Shown: positions 45,838 to 54,246 of the stretch, in pieces | Layout: every line of letters starts with the position of its first letter | Position numbering within the stretch: the first letter of the stretch is position 1 | Translations under genes and position numbers: made by a program | The notes under the pieces: model-generated | The model's database searches: none | What the model was told of the DNA's origin: nothing | The model's input: only the letters and a program-made list of their open reading frames with translations | DNA from: JANXQG01 sp963775975 | Lineage (GTDB): Bacteria; Planctomycetota; Planctomycetia; Pirellulales; Thermoguttaceae | Length of the DNA: 64,000 nt | Assembly (NCBI GenBank): GCA_963775975.1 | Contig: CAVZKX010000002.1 | Span: forward strand, 2,728,001-2,792,000 | Direction: 5' to 3'

Positions 45838-46422
45838 TTAGAAATCTTCGCCGCGCATCCCGCGAAGCTGCTCCGCGATTTGCTGCTGTTCGATCATCGA
45901 GTCATACATATCGCTGGCCCGCATTCGCATCCAGGTAATGCCCATTTGCGTTTGCACGAAGAGGCAAACCGCTCCAATCATCAAGTATCTGCCCAGCGGC
46001 CTGTTATCGGATTGCACCAGCGCACCGACAATAAACAGAATCACGGGCTCCATAACTGCCTTGACTTTGATCTCCGACATCTGCCCGAACCACTTCATGA
46101 AAACCGGGCGACCGTTGTAGCGGGAATGAACCGGCGTTTCGCCCTTACGCCGCCGCGACGCCATGTCAATTCGCTGTGCGAGGCACATAAACAAATAGGC
46201 TGGAAGGTAATACAGCATCGGATGCAAGTCGTCATGCGGCCAGCAGGCCATATAGAATGGAATGAGGAGCAGCACGGCTGGGGCTTGCGGGCCGAGGAAA
46301 CGCTCGCCGAAGCCAACGTGCAGAAAAACTTGTAGCGAAGTCGCCCAGACATCAATGACGAAGCCAAGGGCGTTTAATCCGGCGGTTTGATTGTCCGCCC
46401 CGCTATTGTTGTTGCCTTGCAT
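45838..46422 (-). CDS. Polytopic membrane protein of the transfer region
   Basis: 194 residues with four hydrophobic spans (around residues 15-35, 45-62, 68-85 and 123-160) and a basic cytoplasmic loop (RIDMASRRRKGE). It lies directly downstream of the coupling-protein gene (14-base gap), so a role as a partner of the coupling protein is plausible. No family recognised with confidence; ends in a hydrophilic Gln/Met-rich helix. Confidence 0.65.
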   Translation of the reverse strand: MQGNNNSGADNQTAGLNALGFVIDVWATSLQVFLHVGFGERFLGPQAPAVLLLIPFYMACWPHDDLHPMLYYLPAYLFMCLAQRIDMASRRRKGETPVHSRYNGRPVFMKWFGQMSEIKVKAVMEPVILFIVGALVQSDNRPLGRYLMIGAVCLFVQTQMGITWMRMRASDMYDSMIEQQQIAEQLRGMRGEDF

Positions 46423-46436
46423 GGAATTCTCTCCCT

Positions 46437-48257
46437 TTATCGCTGTGAGAAACTCACCTTGAGCCAGGTTTTTCCCGAACGGCTAAAACGTCGCCCGCCC
46501 TGAAATACGATGCCATCTACCAGCCAACCGTTGGCCGGGCCACCCTTGCGGAGCGTCGTGAAAACGCGAGGCTGCACCTCGAACTCCATGCTTTCGCTCA
46601 CTCCGGAACTTGTGTGCGGCGCTCCGCGCCAGCCGTTCATGCCCGACAGCCAATTCTGCGGATCGTAGCTACTCGACGCGTTGGTAAAGAACTGCCGCGA
46701 GCGGCCGATAATCGACGCAGCCCAATCATTCGTAACCGGGTCGCCATTGGCATGGAGCACTTTGGTATTTAGATTGGCAAAAAGTGAATCCACTTCCGCC
46801 TTGCCTTTCTCGTTTCCTCCCAGCGCCGAATAGAAATTACTGATATTTTGTGTCAACATCACGGTGGCGACCAAAGCCGAACGGCAAGTTGTCTGGAAGC
46901 TGGTGTCATTCGACGTAACGAAAAACTGCGCCTCGTCAGCCCACAGGAAAACCGGCCGAGGCGACGCTGCCACGTCGCGGCGTTCAATTGACTTTTGGAA
47001 GGCATACTTCCAGAGCACCTGGCCGAACAATCCGACTTCGCCATATTCCTTCAGCGGCATGTCAATCAGGATGATGGCGCCGTCGCGAACCGCCTCCGGC
47101 GTGATATTCGTGCCGCCGCAAAACAGTTCACGGAGAATTCCGCGATTCAGCACGTCCACCATACTGGTGAATGTGCTTAGAATGACCGACCGGGTTTTGT
47201 CAGACAGGCCCGCGAACTCGACAAGAAAGAAGTCCGCCACAATCTCAAAATCGTGCTGTTGCAAACCCGACTTGGGCCGGGCGTCGGCGTCCCGCAGGCA
47301 CTTGAAGCAGAACGATCGCGATCGCCAGTCGTCCGACCGTACCTGTTCGAGCGACGCGGGCGCGGAAATGACCAAGCGGTACAAGTCGGGTATAGCCACG
47401 CTGCCCGTCGCCATCACCAGCAGGTCGATGGCATTCCGGGTCAGTTGCCGGTTGGCCCTCCGCCAGAACGCCTCCTCGTCGCGCCCGCCCTTGCCGGACT
47501 GACGTTCAGCAATCTCCAGCACCTCACCGAGCAGATTGACGAGGTTCTCGGTCAGGCCGGCGCCGGCGCCCTTGCGATTGAGCTCGTAGTCCAGCACATT
47601 GAACCGGGAATCGCCGGTGGCCGAGAAGACATGCAGATCGGCGAGCCGGTCCGTCGCCCGGCAGTAGGCTTCCCATTGAGCGCGCTCATCGGCCTTGGCG
47701 GTGAGCACGAGCCCGCCATAGCCGGCAGCCAGGTAACTCATGGCGAGGCAGCGTCCCGAACCGCTTGACTTGCCGCTACCGGTAGCGCCAACTACCAGAC
47801 TCCCCTCCACGGAATTGCCAATCGTATAGGGGTCTTGCGGCGAGAGCATGAACACGGTTTGATCCAGGCCCCAGACTTTCCGCGGCCTACTTTTCTTCGA
47901 TGCAAAAGGCCACATGCCGTTGCTCCATGCAGGTGTGATGAACGAATGTGGTTGACTATCGACGCTTGCCGGACTTCGATGATCACGCACAGAATTCGAG
48001 GCGTTCCTGGTTCGCGCCAGAAGCGACGTGATAATGGGAAGCACATGCAGACGATTCTCCGGCGAGGCAGCGACGGTCCAGAGGGATACATGTTCGAGCG
48101 CTCGTTCGAACGGCGTCGCCAGGAACAGCATGGCCGAAATCACGGCCCCGGCGATGGCCAGCGCACCACGACACGGCCGAGGCCCGGTTGTCCGAATTTG
48201 CAATACGTGCTTCTGCATAGCTGTTTTTCCGCGGATATGACGCCTCGTGGTCTTCAT
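46437..48257 (-). CDS. VirD4/TraD-type type IV coupling protein
   Basis: 606 residues. N-terminal hydrophobic span (about residues 31-48), then an AAA+/FtsK-like motor: Walker A GATGSGKS at 157-164, Walker B VFLWADEAQ, and a Gln-bearing sensor (MLTQNIS). This family couples relaxase-DNA complexes to the secretion channel at the inner membrane. It is preceded by parB and followed by a membrane protein gene. An alternative start 13 codons downstream (ATG 48218) has a better ribosome site (GGAAAAA). Confidence 0.88.
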   Translation of the reverse strand: MKTTRRHIRGKTAMQKHVLQIRTTGPRPCRGALAIAGAVISAMLFLATPFERALEHVSLWTVAASPENRLHVLPIITSLLARTRNASNSVRDHRSPASVDSQPHSFITPAWSNGMWPFASKKSRPRKVWGLDQTVFMLSPQDPYTIGNSVEGSLVVGATGSGKSSGSGRCLAMSYLAAGYGGLVLTAKADERAQWEAYCRATDRLADLHVFSATGDSRFNVLDYELNRKGAGAGLTENLVNLLGEVLEIAERQSGKGGRDEEAFWRRANRQLTRNAIDLLVMATGSVAIPDLYRLVISAPASLEQVRSDDWRSRSFCFKCLRDADARPKSGLQQHDFEIVADFFLVEFAGLSDKTRSVILSTFTSMVDVLNRGILRELFCGGTNITPEAVRDGAIILIDMPLKEYGEVGLFGQVLWKYAFQKSIERRDVAASPRPVFLWADEAQFFVTSNDTSFQTTCRSALVATVMLTQNISNFYSALGGNEKGKAEVDSLFANLNTKVLHANGDPVTNDWAASIIGRSRQFFTNASSSYDPQNWLSGMNGWRGAPHTSSGVSESMEFEVQPRVFTTLRKGGPANGWLVDGIVFQGGRRFSRSGKTWLKVSFSQR

Positions 48258-48293
48258 GCGTTGCTAGAAACAGTGACCTCGCGCTTCCGTCTG

Positions 48294-49115
48294 TTATTTC
48301 TTTGCCTCGTCCTTGAGAATCCGCAGGAAGGTCCCCAATTCCAAACCTTTAGGACGCGACTTGCGAGCCTTTCCGAGCAATTCTTCGAGCCAGGCGATCA
48401 GCGTGTCCAAACTCGTCAGCCCGGCACCTGCCACGGTGATGCTGCGGCCGTCGCTGAGCTCTGCCTTGATCCGGGCCAGCGCCTCGGCCGCGGTTTGATT
48501 GCGGCTGTTGCTCTTGCGCTTGACGATGCCCGTGAGGCCATCGCGGGTCAACGTGCCGGCAGCCAACTGGTTGGCCAACGCAGCTTGCTCCGCAGCGTCT
48601 GAGACATGCGATAAACCGTAACCGGCGCTGGCGTTGATGCCTCCGCTCTTGATCTTTTCCTGGATCGCTCGCGGCAACTCGACCAACGTCAAGAACTTTG
48701 AAACGCTGGCGCTTGAGAAGCCGACCTTGCGAGCGATCTGCGCAACGCTCCAACCGGTCAAATCTTTCAGATTCTTGAGGGCAGCGGCGATTTCCATCGG
48801 TGTCAGGTTTTCCCGCTGCGCGTTTTCGATAAGCTGCCTCTGAATAATTTCGGCGGGAGTCAGGTCGCCGTTGAAGATGGTTGCGTCGACCGTCGTCCAC
48901 CCGGCGAGTTTCGCTGCGCCCAGCCGACGGGCGCCGCAGACGAGATCGAACCTGTCGCCGGCGCGACGTAAGCCGATCGGCTGCAATTGTCCAACCTCGT
49001 CAAACGAACCGACCAGATCGTGCAGAGTCGCCTTCGCCGAGTCATCGCGAACATTCTCATAAACATTAATGAGATCAATCTGTACGCGACCATGTTCTTG
49101 TGCCACTTGTACCAT
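48294..49115 (-). CDS. parB: ParB/RepB/Spo0J-family nuclease-like partition protein
   Basis: 273 residues. ATG 49115 has a GGAGG site five bases upstream. The N-terminal ParB domain is visible (LRRAGDRFDLVCGARRLGAAKLAG, with the GxRR box), then a HTH (GWSVAQIARKVGFSSASVSKFL). The C-terminus has a Lys/Arg-rich helix. No parA is visible within this window. Probable role: element stability or regulation. It lies directly upstream of the coupling protein and downstream of the duplicated microORF region. Confidence 0.87.
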   Translation of the reverse strand: MVQVAQEHGRVQIDLINVYENVRDDSAKATLHDLVGSFDEVGQLQPIGLRRAGDRFDLVCGARRLGAAKLAGWTTVDATIFNGDLTPAEIIQRQLIENAQRENLTPMEIAAALKNLKDLTGWSVAQIARKVGFSSASVSKFLTLVELPRAIQEKIKSGGINASAGYGLSHVSDAAEQAALANQLAAGTLTRDGLTGIVKRKSNSRNQTAAEALARIKAELSDGRSITVAGAGLTSLDTLIAWLEELLGKARKSRPKGLELGTFLRILKDEAKK

Positions 49116-49271
49116 CACAACCTCCAAATCTTTTTAGCGGGAACGTAATGTGTCAACGAACAAGGAGTGCGGCCGGCCACACGGCCGGGCTGCGCACAGG
49201 GTTAAACCGCGGCGGCGGACGGTCGGTCACGCTGCCCGAGAATGTGCTAAATCAGAAGTTGCAGCAAACGC

Positions 49272-49480
49272 AACATGGCGATTCTCCTTGCAAACATGCG
49301 AGTGTCTACGGAATGCCGCGGTCTTCGTCACTCGCACCGAAATTTGCGACGTAGGTTTCTGCCCCATCCTTATATGGCTTCTGCGTAGAGAATCCTTTCC
49401 GCTTTCACGGTGAAACGTTTCATTTCCATCGTAGATCCGTGAGTTGCCGGCGCATCGCCGCCAGTCCATAAAAAGCGCGA
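49272..49480 (-). repeat. Tandem repeat copy 1 (degenerate sigma-tail / microORF module)
   Basis: Imperfect direct copy of 49570-49780, offset about 300 bases. It retains the last ~19 codons of the sigma gene (RAFYGLAAMRRQLTDLRWK then TGA), the overlapping 17-codon microORF, and a decayed version of the 58-residue ORF, whose ATG has become GCA-type sequence and which meets a TAG after ATTCCG. Confidence 0.75.
49370..49423 (-). CDS. MicroORF, 17 residues, copy 1
   Basis: Encodes MKRFTVKAERILYAEAI. Its ATG overlaps a TGA (ATGA) that ends a sigma-tail remnant, as in copy 2. It differs from copy 2 at two residues (Ala/Ser and Tyr/Arg), while flanking bases differ more. That pattern would fit coding constraint, but such a short sequence cannot prove it. 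Confidence 0.4.
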   Translation of the reverse strand: MKRFTVKAERILYAEAI

Positions 49481-49484
49481 GTGC

Positions 49485-49661
49485 TTAGTTTCGGCAGCCC
49501 TCTCCGATCATGTCGCCCAGAATCTTGCGGTCCAGTTCGTCGAGACCGTCATCTGGCAGATCCATTTCCAACATGGCATGTCTCCTTTCTTGAAATACGG
49601 GCACCATTTCGATGTCGCGGTGTTCGTCGATCGCACCAAACTCCGCGACAGTGGTTTCCAT
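49485..49661 (-). CDS. Small acidic protein downstream of sigma-like regulator
   Basis: 58 residues starting at ATG 49661 with an AAGGA site overlapping the previous microORF's TAA. Acidic C-terminal half (DLPDDGLDELDRKILGDMIGEG). An internal ATG at 49574 also has an AAAGGAG site, so a 29-residue product is possible. Role unknown; position suggests an accessory to the regulator upstream. Homologous remnant present in repeat copy 1. Confidence 0.5.
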   Translation of the reverse strand: METTVAEFGAIDEHRDIEMVPVFQERRHAMLEMDLPDDGLDELDRKILGDMIGEGCRN

Positions 49662-49780
49662 CTCATCCTTATATGGCCTCCGCGCGGAGAATCCTTTCTG
49701 ATTTCACGGTGAAACGTTTCATTTCCATTCCAGATTCGCGAGTTGCCCACGTAGCGCGGAGCGGGCGTGAAAAGCCCTCA
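49570..49780 (-). repeat. Tandem repeat copy 2 (intact sigma-tail / microORF module)
   Basis: The intact member of the roughly 300-base tandem duplication. It comprises the 3' end of the sigma-like gene, the 17-codon microORF and most of the 58-residue ORF. Strong matches to copy 1 include GAAACGTTTCACCGTGAAA (in reverse complement) and CATCCTTATATGGC. Confidence 0.75.
49669..49722 (-). CDS. MicroORF, 17 residues, copy 2
   Basis: Encodes MKRFTVKSERILRAEAI, with ATGA overlap to the stop of the sigma-like gene, so it would be translated by coupling. Its TAA overlaps an AAGGA that can serve the next ORF. The product is short and basic at its start; function unknown. Confidence 0.42.
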   Translation of the reverse strand: MKRFTVKSERILRAEAI

Positions 49781-50441
49781 TGTGGAGTGCCCTGGCGGTT
49801 TCACCCCTTTCAGCGGCGAAAGCCGACAAATTAGCATCTTCCCAATACATCAGGATCAACACTTCCTTCTGCTTTTCCGGCAGATCGTCCTGCGCTCGGC
49901 GAACACATTCCGCCGTTTCGTTTTGCGTCGCGTCGCGCACCGGGTTCTGCCGATCGTCTTCCGGGTCAAAGGAAAGAGTCACATGGCTCCGGACCCGTTT
50001 CGTGATTGACTTTCGCGTCGCATGGCGCACCGGATTCCCCCGGTCGTCGTTTGGATCAAATCCAGGGGGACTCTCGCGCCGGTCGTATCCGCCATTGTCT
50101 CGACCGAGACAAAACCACTTCAGACGTGTGTATCCGAATGGATGGAACGGTCTGACCCCATCCCACTGATCGAATCCTCCGCCTTCCTCCAGCATGAACT
50201 CCCACCACCGCTGTGCTGCGTCATCCGCCAGATGCACGGCGTTCCGAAATCGCCGACTTCTAACAAGTGCTACCGCCGTCGCCAGGACGCAGGCCGCCAC
50301 GTAATCGTGCGCCGCATTGCAGTCCTCCGAACGATTCGCTTTCGGCGTTTTTCGATTCGCGATGACGGTTCTGAATTGCTGCTCAAAGCCCGTCCACGGG
50401 TGGGGTTTCTTGCCGCTTAGATCTTTTCGTGGTGCTCGCAT
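49719..50441 (-). CDS. Sigma-70-family (ECF-like) transcription regulator
   Basis: 240 residues. The C-terminal part (LPEKQKEVLILMYWEDANLSAFAAERGETARALHMRAFHARSALRG, across about residues 178-222) is a region 4-type helix-turn-helix, and residues 50-120 (AAHDYVAACVLA to FGYTRLKWF) resemble sigma region 2. Between them sits a direct internal repeat of about 16 residues (FDPNDDRGNPVRHAT and FDPEDDRQNPVRDAT). ATG 50441 is preceded by AGGG and AGGA. It may switch element genes; being minus-strand directly upstream of parB, its targets could be this train. The gene ends in ATGA overlap with a microORF. Confidence 0.72.
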   Translation of the reverse strand: MRAPRKDLSGKKPHPWTGFEQQFRTVIANRKTPKANRSEDCNAAHDYVAACVLATAVALVRSRRFRNAVHLADDAAQRWWEFMLEEGGGFDQWDGVRPFHPFGYTRLKWFCLGRDNGGYDRRESPPGFDPNDDRGNPVRHATRKSITKRVRSHVTLSFDPEDDRQNPVRDATQNETAECVRRAQDDLPEKQKEVLILMYWEDANLSAFAAERGETARALHMRAFHARSALRGQLANLEWK

Positions 50442-50650
50442 GATCCTAATCCCTCGCTTATCAGATGACTCGTCCAAATCCACGCTTTCGGGCCGTTCTA
50501 TGGCTCGAATGCACCTGCCTTTGATGCAATGCGTCGCGTCTCGATAACCTCAATCTAAACCGGAAAAGGAATGCCTCAAAAGTGCGCAGAAAGAATGCGC
50601 ACCAGTACCACGATTGCCCGCAGACGAGTCCTGACAACCGCTATTGCGCC

Positions 50651-51121
50651 TTAGCCGATCCGCTTACCAGCCTGCTGTTTGGCGGCGACTTCGAAATCGC
50701 GAACCAATTGGCGAGTATTCTCTAGCCCTACGGAAATGTCGTACCGCTGATAATCATCGTTGAGCATGCGAATCACGTCGCGCCGGTCGGTAGCGGGATG
50801 AGGGTCCGGTCGACCGCAAGCAGCCGCAAATGCCCGACGGGCCAGGACATGCTCCAGATGAATGGTCGCCAAGATTTCCAGCAGGCCGGCGGGAATTCTC
50901 CATGCACTAAACTGGTCGAAGATAGTGGGCTGACGGCGGCGCAATTGCCCCAAACGTATCTGGTCAGTGGGCAGCTTCAATGCGGCAAAATGCAGCTCCG
51001 TTAATTGCGAGGGCAAGTGCGTAATCCACGAAACGATGTCATTCGCTTCGTTTTGCCACACTTTGCGTGAACGGTCAAACGATCCTATTAAGATCAACCG
51101 CCGTGTATCCCCGCCACTCAA
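50651..51121 (-). CDS. Hypothetical protein overlapping the HEAT-repeat gene end
   Basis: Up to 156 residues; the codon at 51121 is TTG and a GTG lies 20 codons on, so the start is uncertain. Helical and soluble, no recognised family. The 47-base overlap with the HEAT-repeat gene may be real coupling or a sign that the two frames belong together. Same strand as the sigma-like gene 209 bases downstream, and that gap shows nothing I recognise. Confidence 0.5.
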   Translation of the reverse strand: MSGGDTRRLILIGSFDRSRKVWQNEANDIVSWITHLPSQLTELHFAALKLPTDQIRLGQLRRRQPTIFDQFSAWRIPAGLLEILATIHLEHVLARRAFAAACGRPDPHPATDRRDVIRMLNDDYQRYDISVGLENTRQLVRDFEVAAKQQAGKRIG

Positions 51122-52952
51122 GGTACGAGCGCGCTTCCGTTAAGAGCGCTCGCCCTTCGTCGCTTAGCAGACTGCCTCTGCGAGTCGGTTTAGTCAGCGA
51201 CGTTTTGAGTCGCTTAGTCAGTTCTCCAAGCATTTCGCGGATCGCGGCTTCGCTGGTCGGCAGTCCTATCAACGCCACGGTTTCCATTGCTTCCAGTTTT
51301 TCACTAACCTTCCGCAGTCCCATCGGTCCAACGTTTTCCATCACCGCCCCAACGAAGACAAACAACAGAAGGTCTTTGTCGGCGTTTAGTTTCAATAGTC
51401 TGTCGAACTTTTGCTGAACGGCGGGGTTGAGGTGCGAGAGCAAGTATTCCAATCGCCGCCGGCCATCGCCTGTCGCGGCAGCCAATCGGCTCCCCAGGTG
51501 AGGCGCCGCGCTGCTCCCAATAGCCAGCACTACCATGCCGGCCATGTCAGCCGTCTCCTGCTTCCGTCCGAGCAGGCAATCCACAACCGCGGGCAATGCC
51601 GGCATCGCTCGATCGCGCCAGTTGGCAAACTTCGATAGCAGGTAGGTGGCTTCTTTGTCGTTGAGTGACGGCAGCAAGGCCGCCATAGCCGGAAGCGCCG
51701 TCTCGGAAGCCGGCCACAGACCGCACAATAGCGACAATCCCATTTGGCGGATGTCGTGGTTGGAGGCGTTCAGCAGACTAACGGCAACTTCGTCAGCGGC
51801 ATCTCGCCCAAGCATCATAAGCGCGGTAATCACCGCTCCGGCATGCTGCATGTTCCCTGACAATATAATGTCACACAACGGCTTCACGGCTATTCGGCCG
51901 AGCGCCGCGCATGCTCCCGCCAGGTCCCCGGTAGTCTCGCGATCAGCTTCCCGGCACAACGCCTCGATTACATCATGCACCAACAGTTCCGTTTCCGGCG
52001 CAAAGAGCTCTATGCCGCGCGCGGCAGAACGTCGAATCGCACTATTGTCGGACGCGAGCAAGCGTCGGAGGCGGCGAATGGCTGCTTTGGGCAGGCGACG
52101 ACTGTATCGCAATCCGCGCAATGCCGCATCGACGACCTCCCAGTCGTCCTCATTCAGAAGTCCGACAAGCTGCTTGCCGACGGTAATGTCGTTTGGACAA
52201 ACACTACCGAGTGCAACGGCCGCGGCCGCGCGAAAAATGCTTGCAGCTTTGCCGTCTCGGGCGATCCTATACAATGTTGGCGCGGACGCTCTGGCTGGCT
52301 CCCCAATGCCGCGGAGAGCCAGTAGCACTCCGTATTGATGAGGTGTTTCCCCTTCGTCAAGTCGCCTAACCAGCGCCAGGACCGCCTCGTCACGTCGGAT
52401 GTCAAGTCGGGACAAGGCGGTCGCGGCAACAACTGCCAAGGAATCGTCTTTGAGATAGATGGCTTTCGTCAACACGGAAAGCCCGTGCGCTGCGGCTTCA
52501 CCGCAATGGGTCAAAGCGGCTGCGGCATATACTGCCAATACGTTATCCGTCTGGTCGACAATCTCTACCAGAAACGGTATCGCCTTGTGGGGAACCGGGC
52601 CATCGGCCAACCGGCCGCAGGCCCATAGTTTCGGTGCGAATTCATCTTGCTTCAAGGCGTCGATCATGACGGCCGTCGCCCGCTCCACCGAACTCTGTCT
52701 TGGATGACCCCCGTACGCTTTTTCCGCAAGCTTCAACAGATAATATGCCGCCAGAATCCGACAAGCCGGGTCCGGATGCCTCAACGAGGCAGTAAGTGCG
52801 GGCCAAATCGCATCGCCCACCGAGGCCAGCTTTTCGGGAAACAGCCCCGCTGCCTCTCGCAATGTCGTCGGATGGACCGCCGCAACGAGAACTTCCTCGA
52901 CCACTTGCATCGCCCGAGCGGGAACGAACTCATCGGCTTCATGGTCTTCCAC
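51075..52952 (-). CDS. HEAT-repeat protein
   Basis: 625 residues composed largely of HEAT/PBS-lyase-type helical repeats: repeated units such as VYAAAALTHCGEAA, VVAATALSRLDIRRDEAV, RAAAAVALGS, ALRGLRYS and IRRSAARGIELF at ~38-residue spacing. Such solenoids bind proteins or nucleic acid as scaffolds. GTG start 52952; no signal peptide. First gene of the long minus-strand train. A 285-base stretch upstream (52953-53237) holds no gene I can support. Confidence 0.82.
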   Translation of the reverse strand: MEDHEADEFVPARAMQVVEEVLVAAVHPTTLREAAGLFPEKLASVGDAIWPALTASLRHPDPACRILAAYYLLKLAEKAYGGHPRQSSVERATAVMIDALKQDEFAPKLWACGRLADGPVPHKAIPFLVEIVDQTDNVLAVYAAAALTHCGEAAAHGLSVLTKAIYLKDDSLAVVAATALSRLDIRRDEAVLALVRRLDEGETPHQYGVLLALRGIGEPARASAPTLYRIARDGKAASIFRAAAAVALGSVCPNDITVGKQLVGLLNEDDWEVVDAALRGLRYSRRLPKAAIRRLRRLLASDNSAIRRSAARGIELFAPETELLVHDVIEALCREADRETTGDLAGACAALGRIAVKPLCDIILSGNMQHAGAVITALMMLGRDAADEVAVSLLNASNHDIRQMGLSLLCGLWPASETALPAMAALLPSLNDKEATYLLSKFANWRDRAMPALPAVVDCLLGRKQETADMAGMVVLAIGSSAAPHLGSRLAAATGDGRRRLEYLLSHLNPAVQQKFDRLLKLNADKDLLLFVFVGAVMENVGPMGLRKVSEKLEAMETVALIGLPTSEAAIREMLGELTKRLKTSLTKPTRRGSLLSDEGRALLTEARSYLEWRGYTAVDLNRIV

Positions 52953-53237
52953 GATAGATTCACAAGCGGCCCGTGGTCTTCACTCAAAACCGACCCAGCC
53001 ATCAAATATACCGTGAAAGTGACTCAGCGTGTAAGCGTTTGAATTGGGCTTCCCGATTCATCAATCGCCATCAACATCGCGGGCCCGATAAGCGCTTGCC
53101 GAATGTGCTTTGACAAACACCCACACTGTGCCGCGCCCGACCTCCGCCATGTCTCTGTCCTCCGATTCCGGCATAGACGGCCTCTACTCGGCCGTGGGCG
53201 GCCAAAGCGGCCCCGTGACCTGTGCAGGAATCGTCTC

Positions 53238-53621
53238 TCATCGAATCAATTCCACTTTCACGTCAAGATCGAGTTTCTTCCAGTCGCGATCCGCCGTCAG
53301 CACGGTTGCCTTCCGCTGCACTCCCAGCGATAGGCAGGCGCAATCGGCATAGGAGATGCCGAGTTTGCATAGCTTGGCGTGCAACACGGCAGACTGTTCC
53401 GCAAGTTCGCGGTCGAGCGGAATCACACAGGGGAATGACTCGCGCAGAAAATGCCGCACCTGATCGGCGGGCATATCGTAGCGAACAAGCTTCGAGAACG
53501 CTTCCAAGAGATTGAGCGAGGAGACGATGCACTTCGTGCGGACGGCGCCGACACGCTTCTCGCCCGTCTCGCCGCGTGCGAAGGCCAGGACCGCCGAAGC
53601 ATCTGCGACGAACTCACTCAC
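53238..53621 (-). CDS. vapC: VapC-type PIN-domain toxin
   Basis: 127 residues from GTG 53621, overlapping the antitoxin stop by eight bases (GTGAGTGA). PIN-domain ribonuclease residues are present: Asp7 (VADASAVLAF), Glu40 (SSLNLLEAF), Asp93 (SYADCACLSL) and Asp111 or Asp113 (LTADRDWKKL). Typical length for VapC. Acts by cleaving RNA unless bound by the cognate antitoxin encoded immediately upstream. Confidence 0.9.
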   Translation of the reverse strand: MSEFVADASAVLAFARGETGEKRVGAVRTKCIVSSLNLLEAFSKLVRYDMPADQVRHFLRESFPCVIPLDRELAEQSAVLHAKLCKLGISYADCACLSLGVQRKATVLTADRDWKKLDLDVKVELIR

Positions 53622-53868
53622 GTTCCGCCGCGTCGCGCCGTTCGGCGAGTAAATCATCGACCACGCTGACGCCCGGCGGAACCTTGCTGGCCAGCAGCGT
53701 CCGGAATTCGGCGAGCGTTGTGTCGAACGTGTGCAGTTCTACTTTTCCCTTGCTGACATCGACGATCAAGGTATCGCCGACTTCGACACCAAGCTCTTTG
53801 CACGCCTCTTGGGGCAGGACAACGCGCCTGCCATCCGACACCTTCACATGAAATAGCTGATTCTCCAC
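53614..53868 (-). CDS. vapB: AbrB/MazE-like antitoxin of the PIN toxin
   Basis: 84 residues from GTG 53868 after GGAGGG. The N-terminus (VKVSDGRRVVLPQEACKELGVEVGDTLIVD) is a swapped-hairpin AbrB-type DNA-binding domain; the C-terminal ~30 residues are the likely toxin-binding tail. Directly upstream of and overlapping vapC, hence probably an autoregulated operon. Confidence 0.87.
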   Translation of the reverse strand: MENQLFHVKVSDGRRVVLPQEACKELGVEVGDTLIVDVSKGKVELHTFDTTLAEFRTLLASKVPPGVSVVDDLLAERRDAAERE

Positions 53869-53969
53869 GCCACGACCCTCCGTTGTTGGCACTTTCCCCA
53901 ACCATGCCACAGTTCCGGTTGTCCGTCAAGCAAAATCGGCCATGCCGCGAAACGGCCCAAATGGCGACC

Positions 53970-53997
53970 GTAGCAAATAACCACCTTTATTTGCTAC
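53970..53997. promoter_or_regulatory. Perfect 11-bp inverted repeat between vapBC and the TIR gene
   Basis: GTAGCAAATAA and TTATTTGCTAC around a 6-base loop, about 100 bases upstream of vapB and 250 before the TIR gene. It may be an operator or a structural signal. The rest of the 53869-54246 gap contains no gene I can support. Confidence 0.45.
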
Positions 53998-54246
53998 TCG
54001 CCGGCCGGACCGGCGGACATTTGGCTGTTATTCTCCAGAGTGGAGCTCAGCGGGCATCGCTTTTCATAAAGCAGTATCCAACCTCCCGCCGAAAGGAAGG
54101 GGTCCAGCCCTCTTGCACTCGCCGCGCCGCCGAATTATTCTTGTTAAATCTGGCGGGGGCCGGCAGCCCCGAACTCCAGCTAGGACACTGTCGAGGCAGA
54201 ATATCACGAAGGGCATGCCAACCGCGTCGCTGCTCTACGCCGACAA

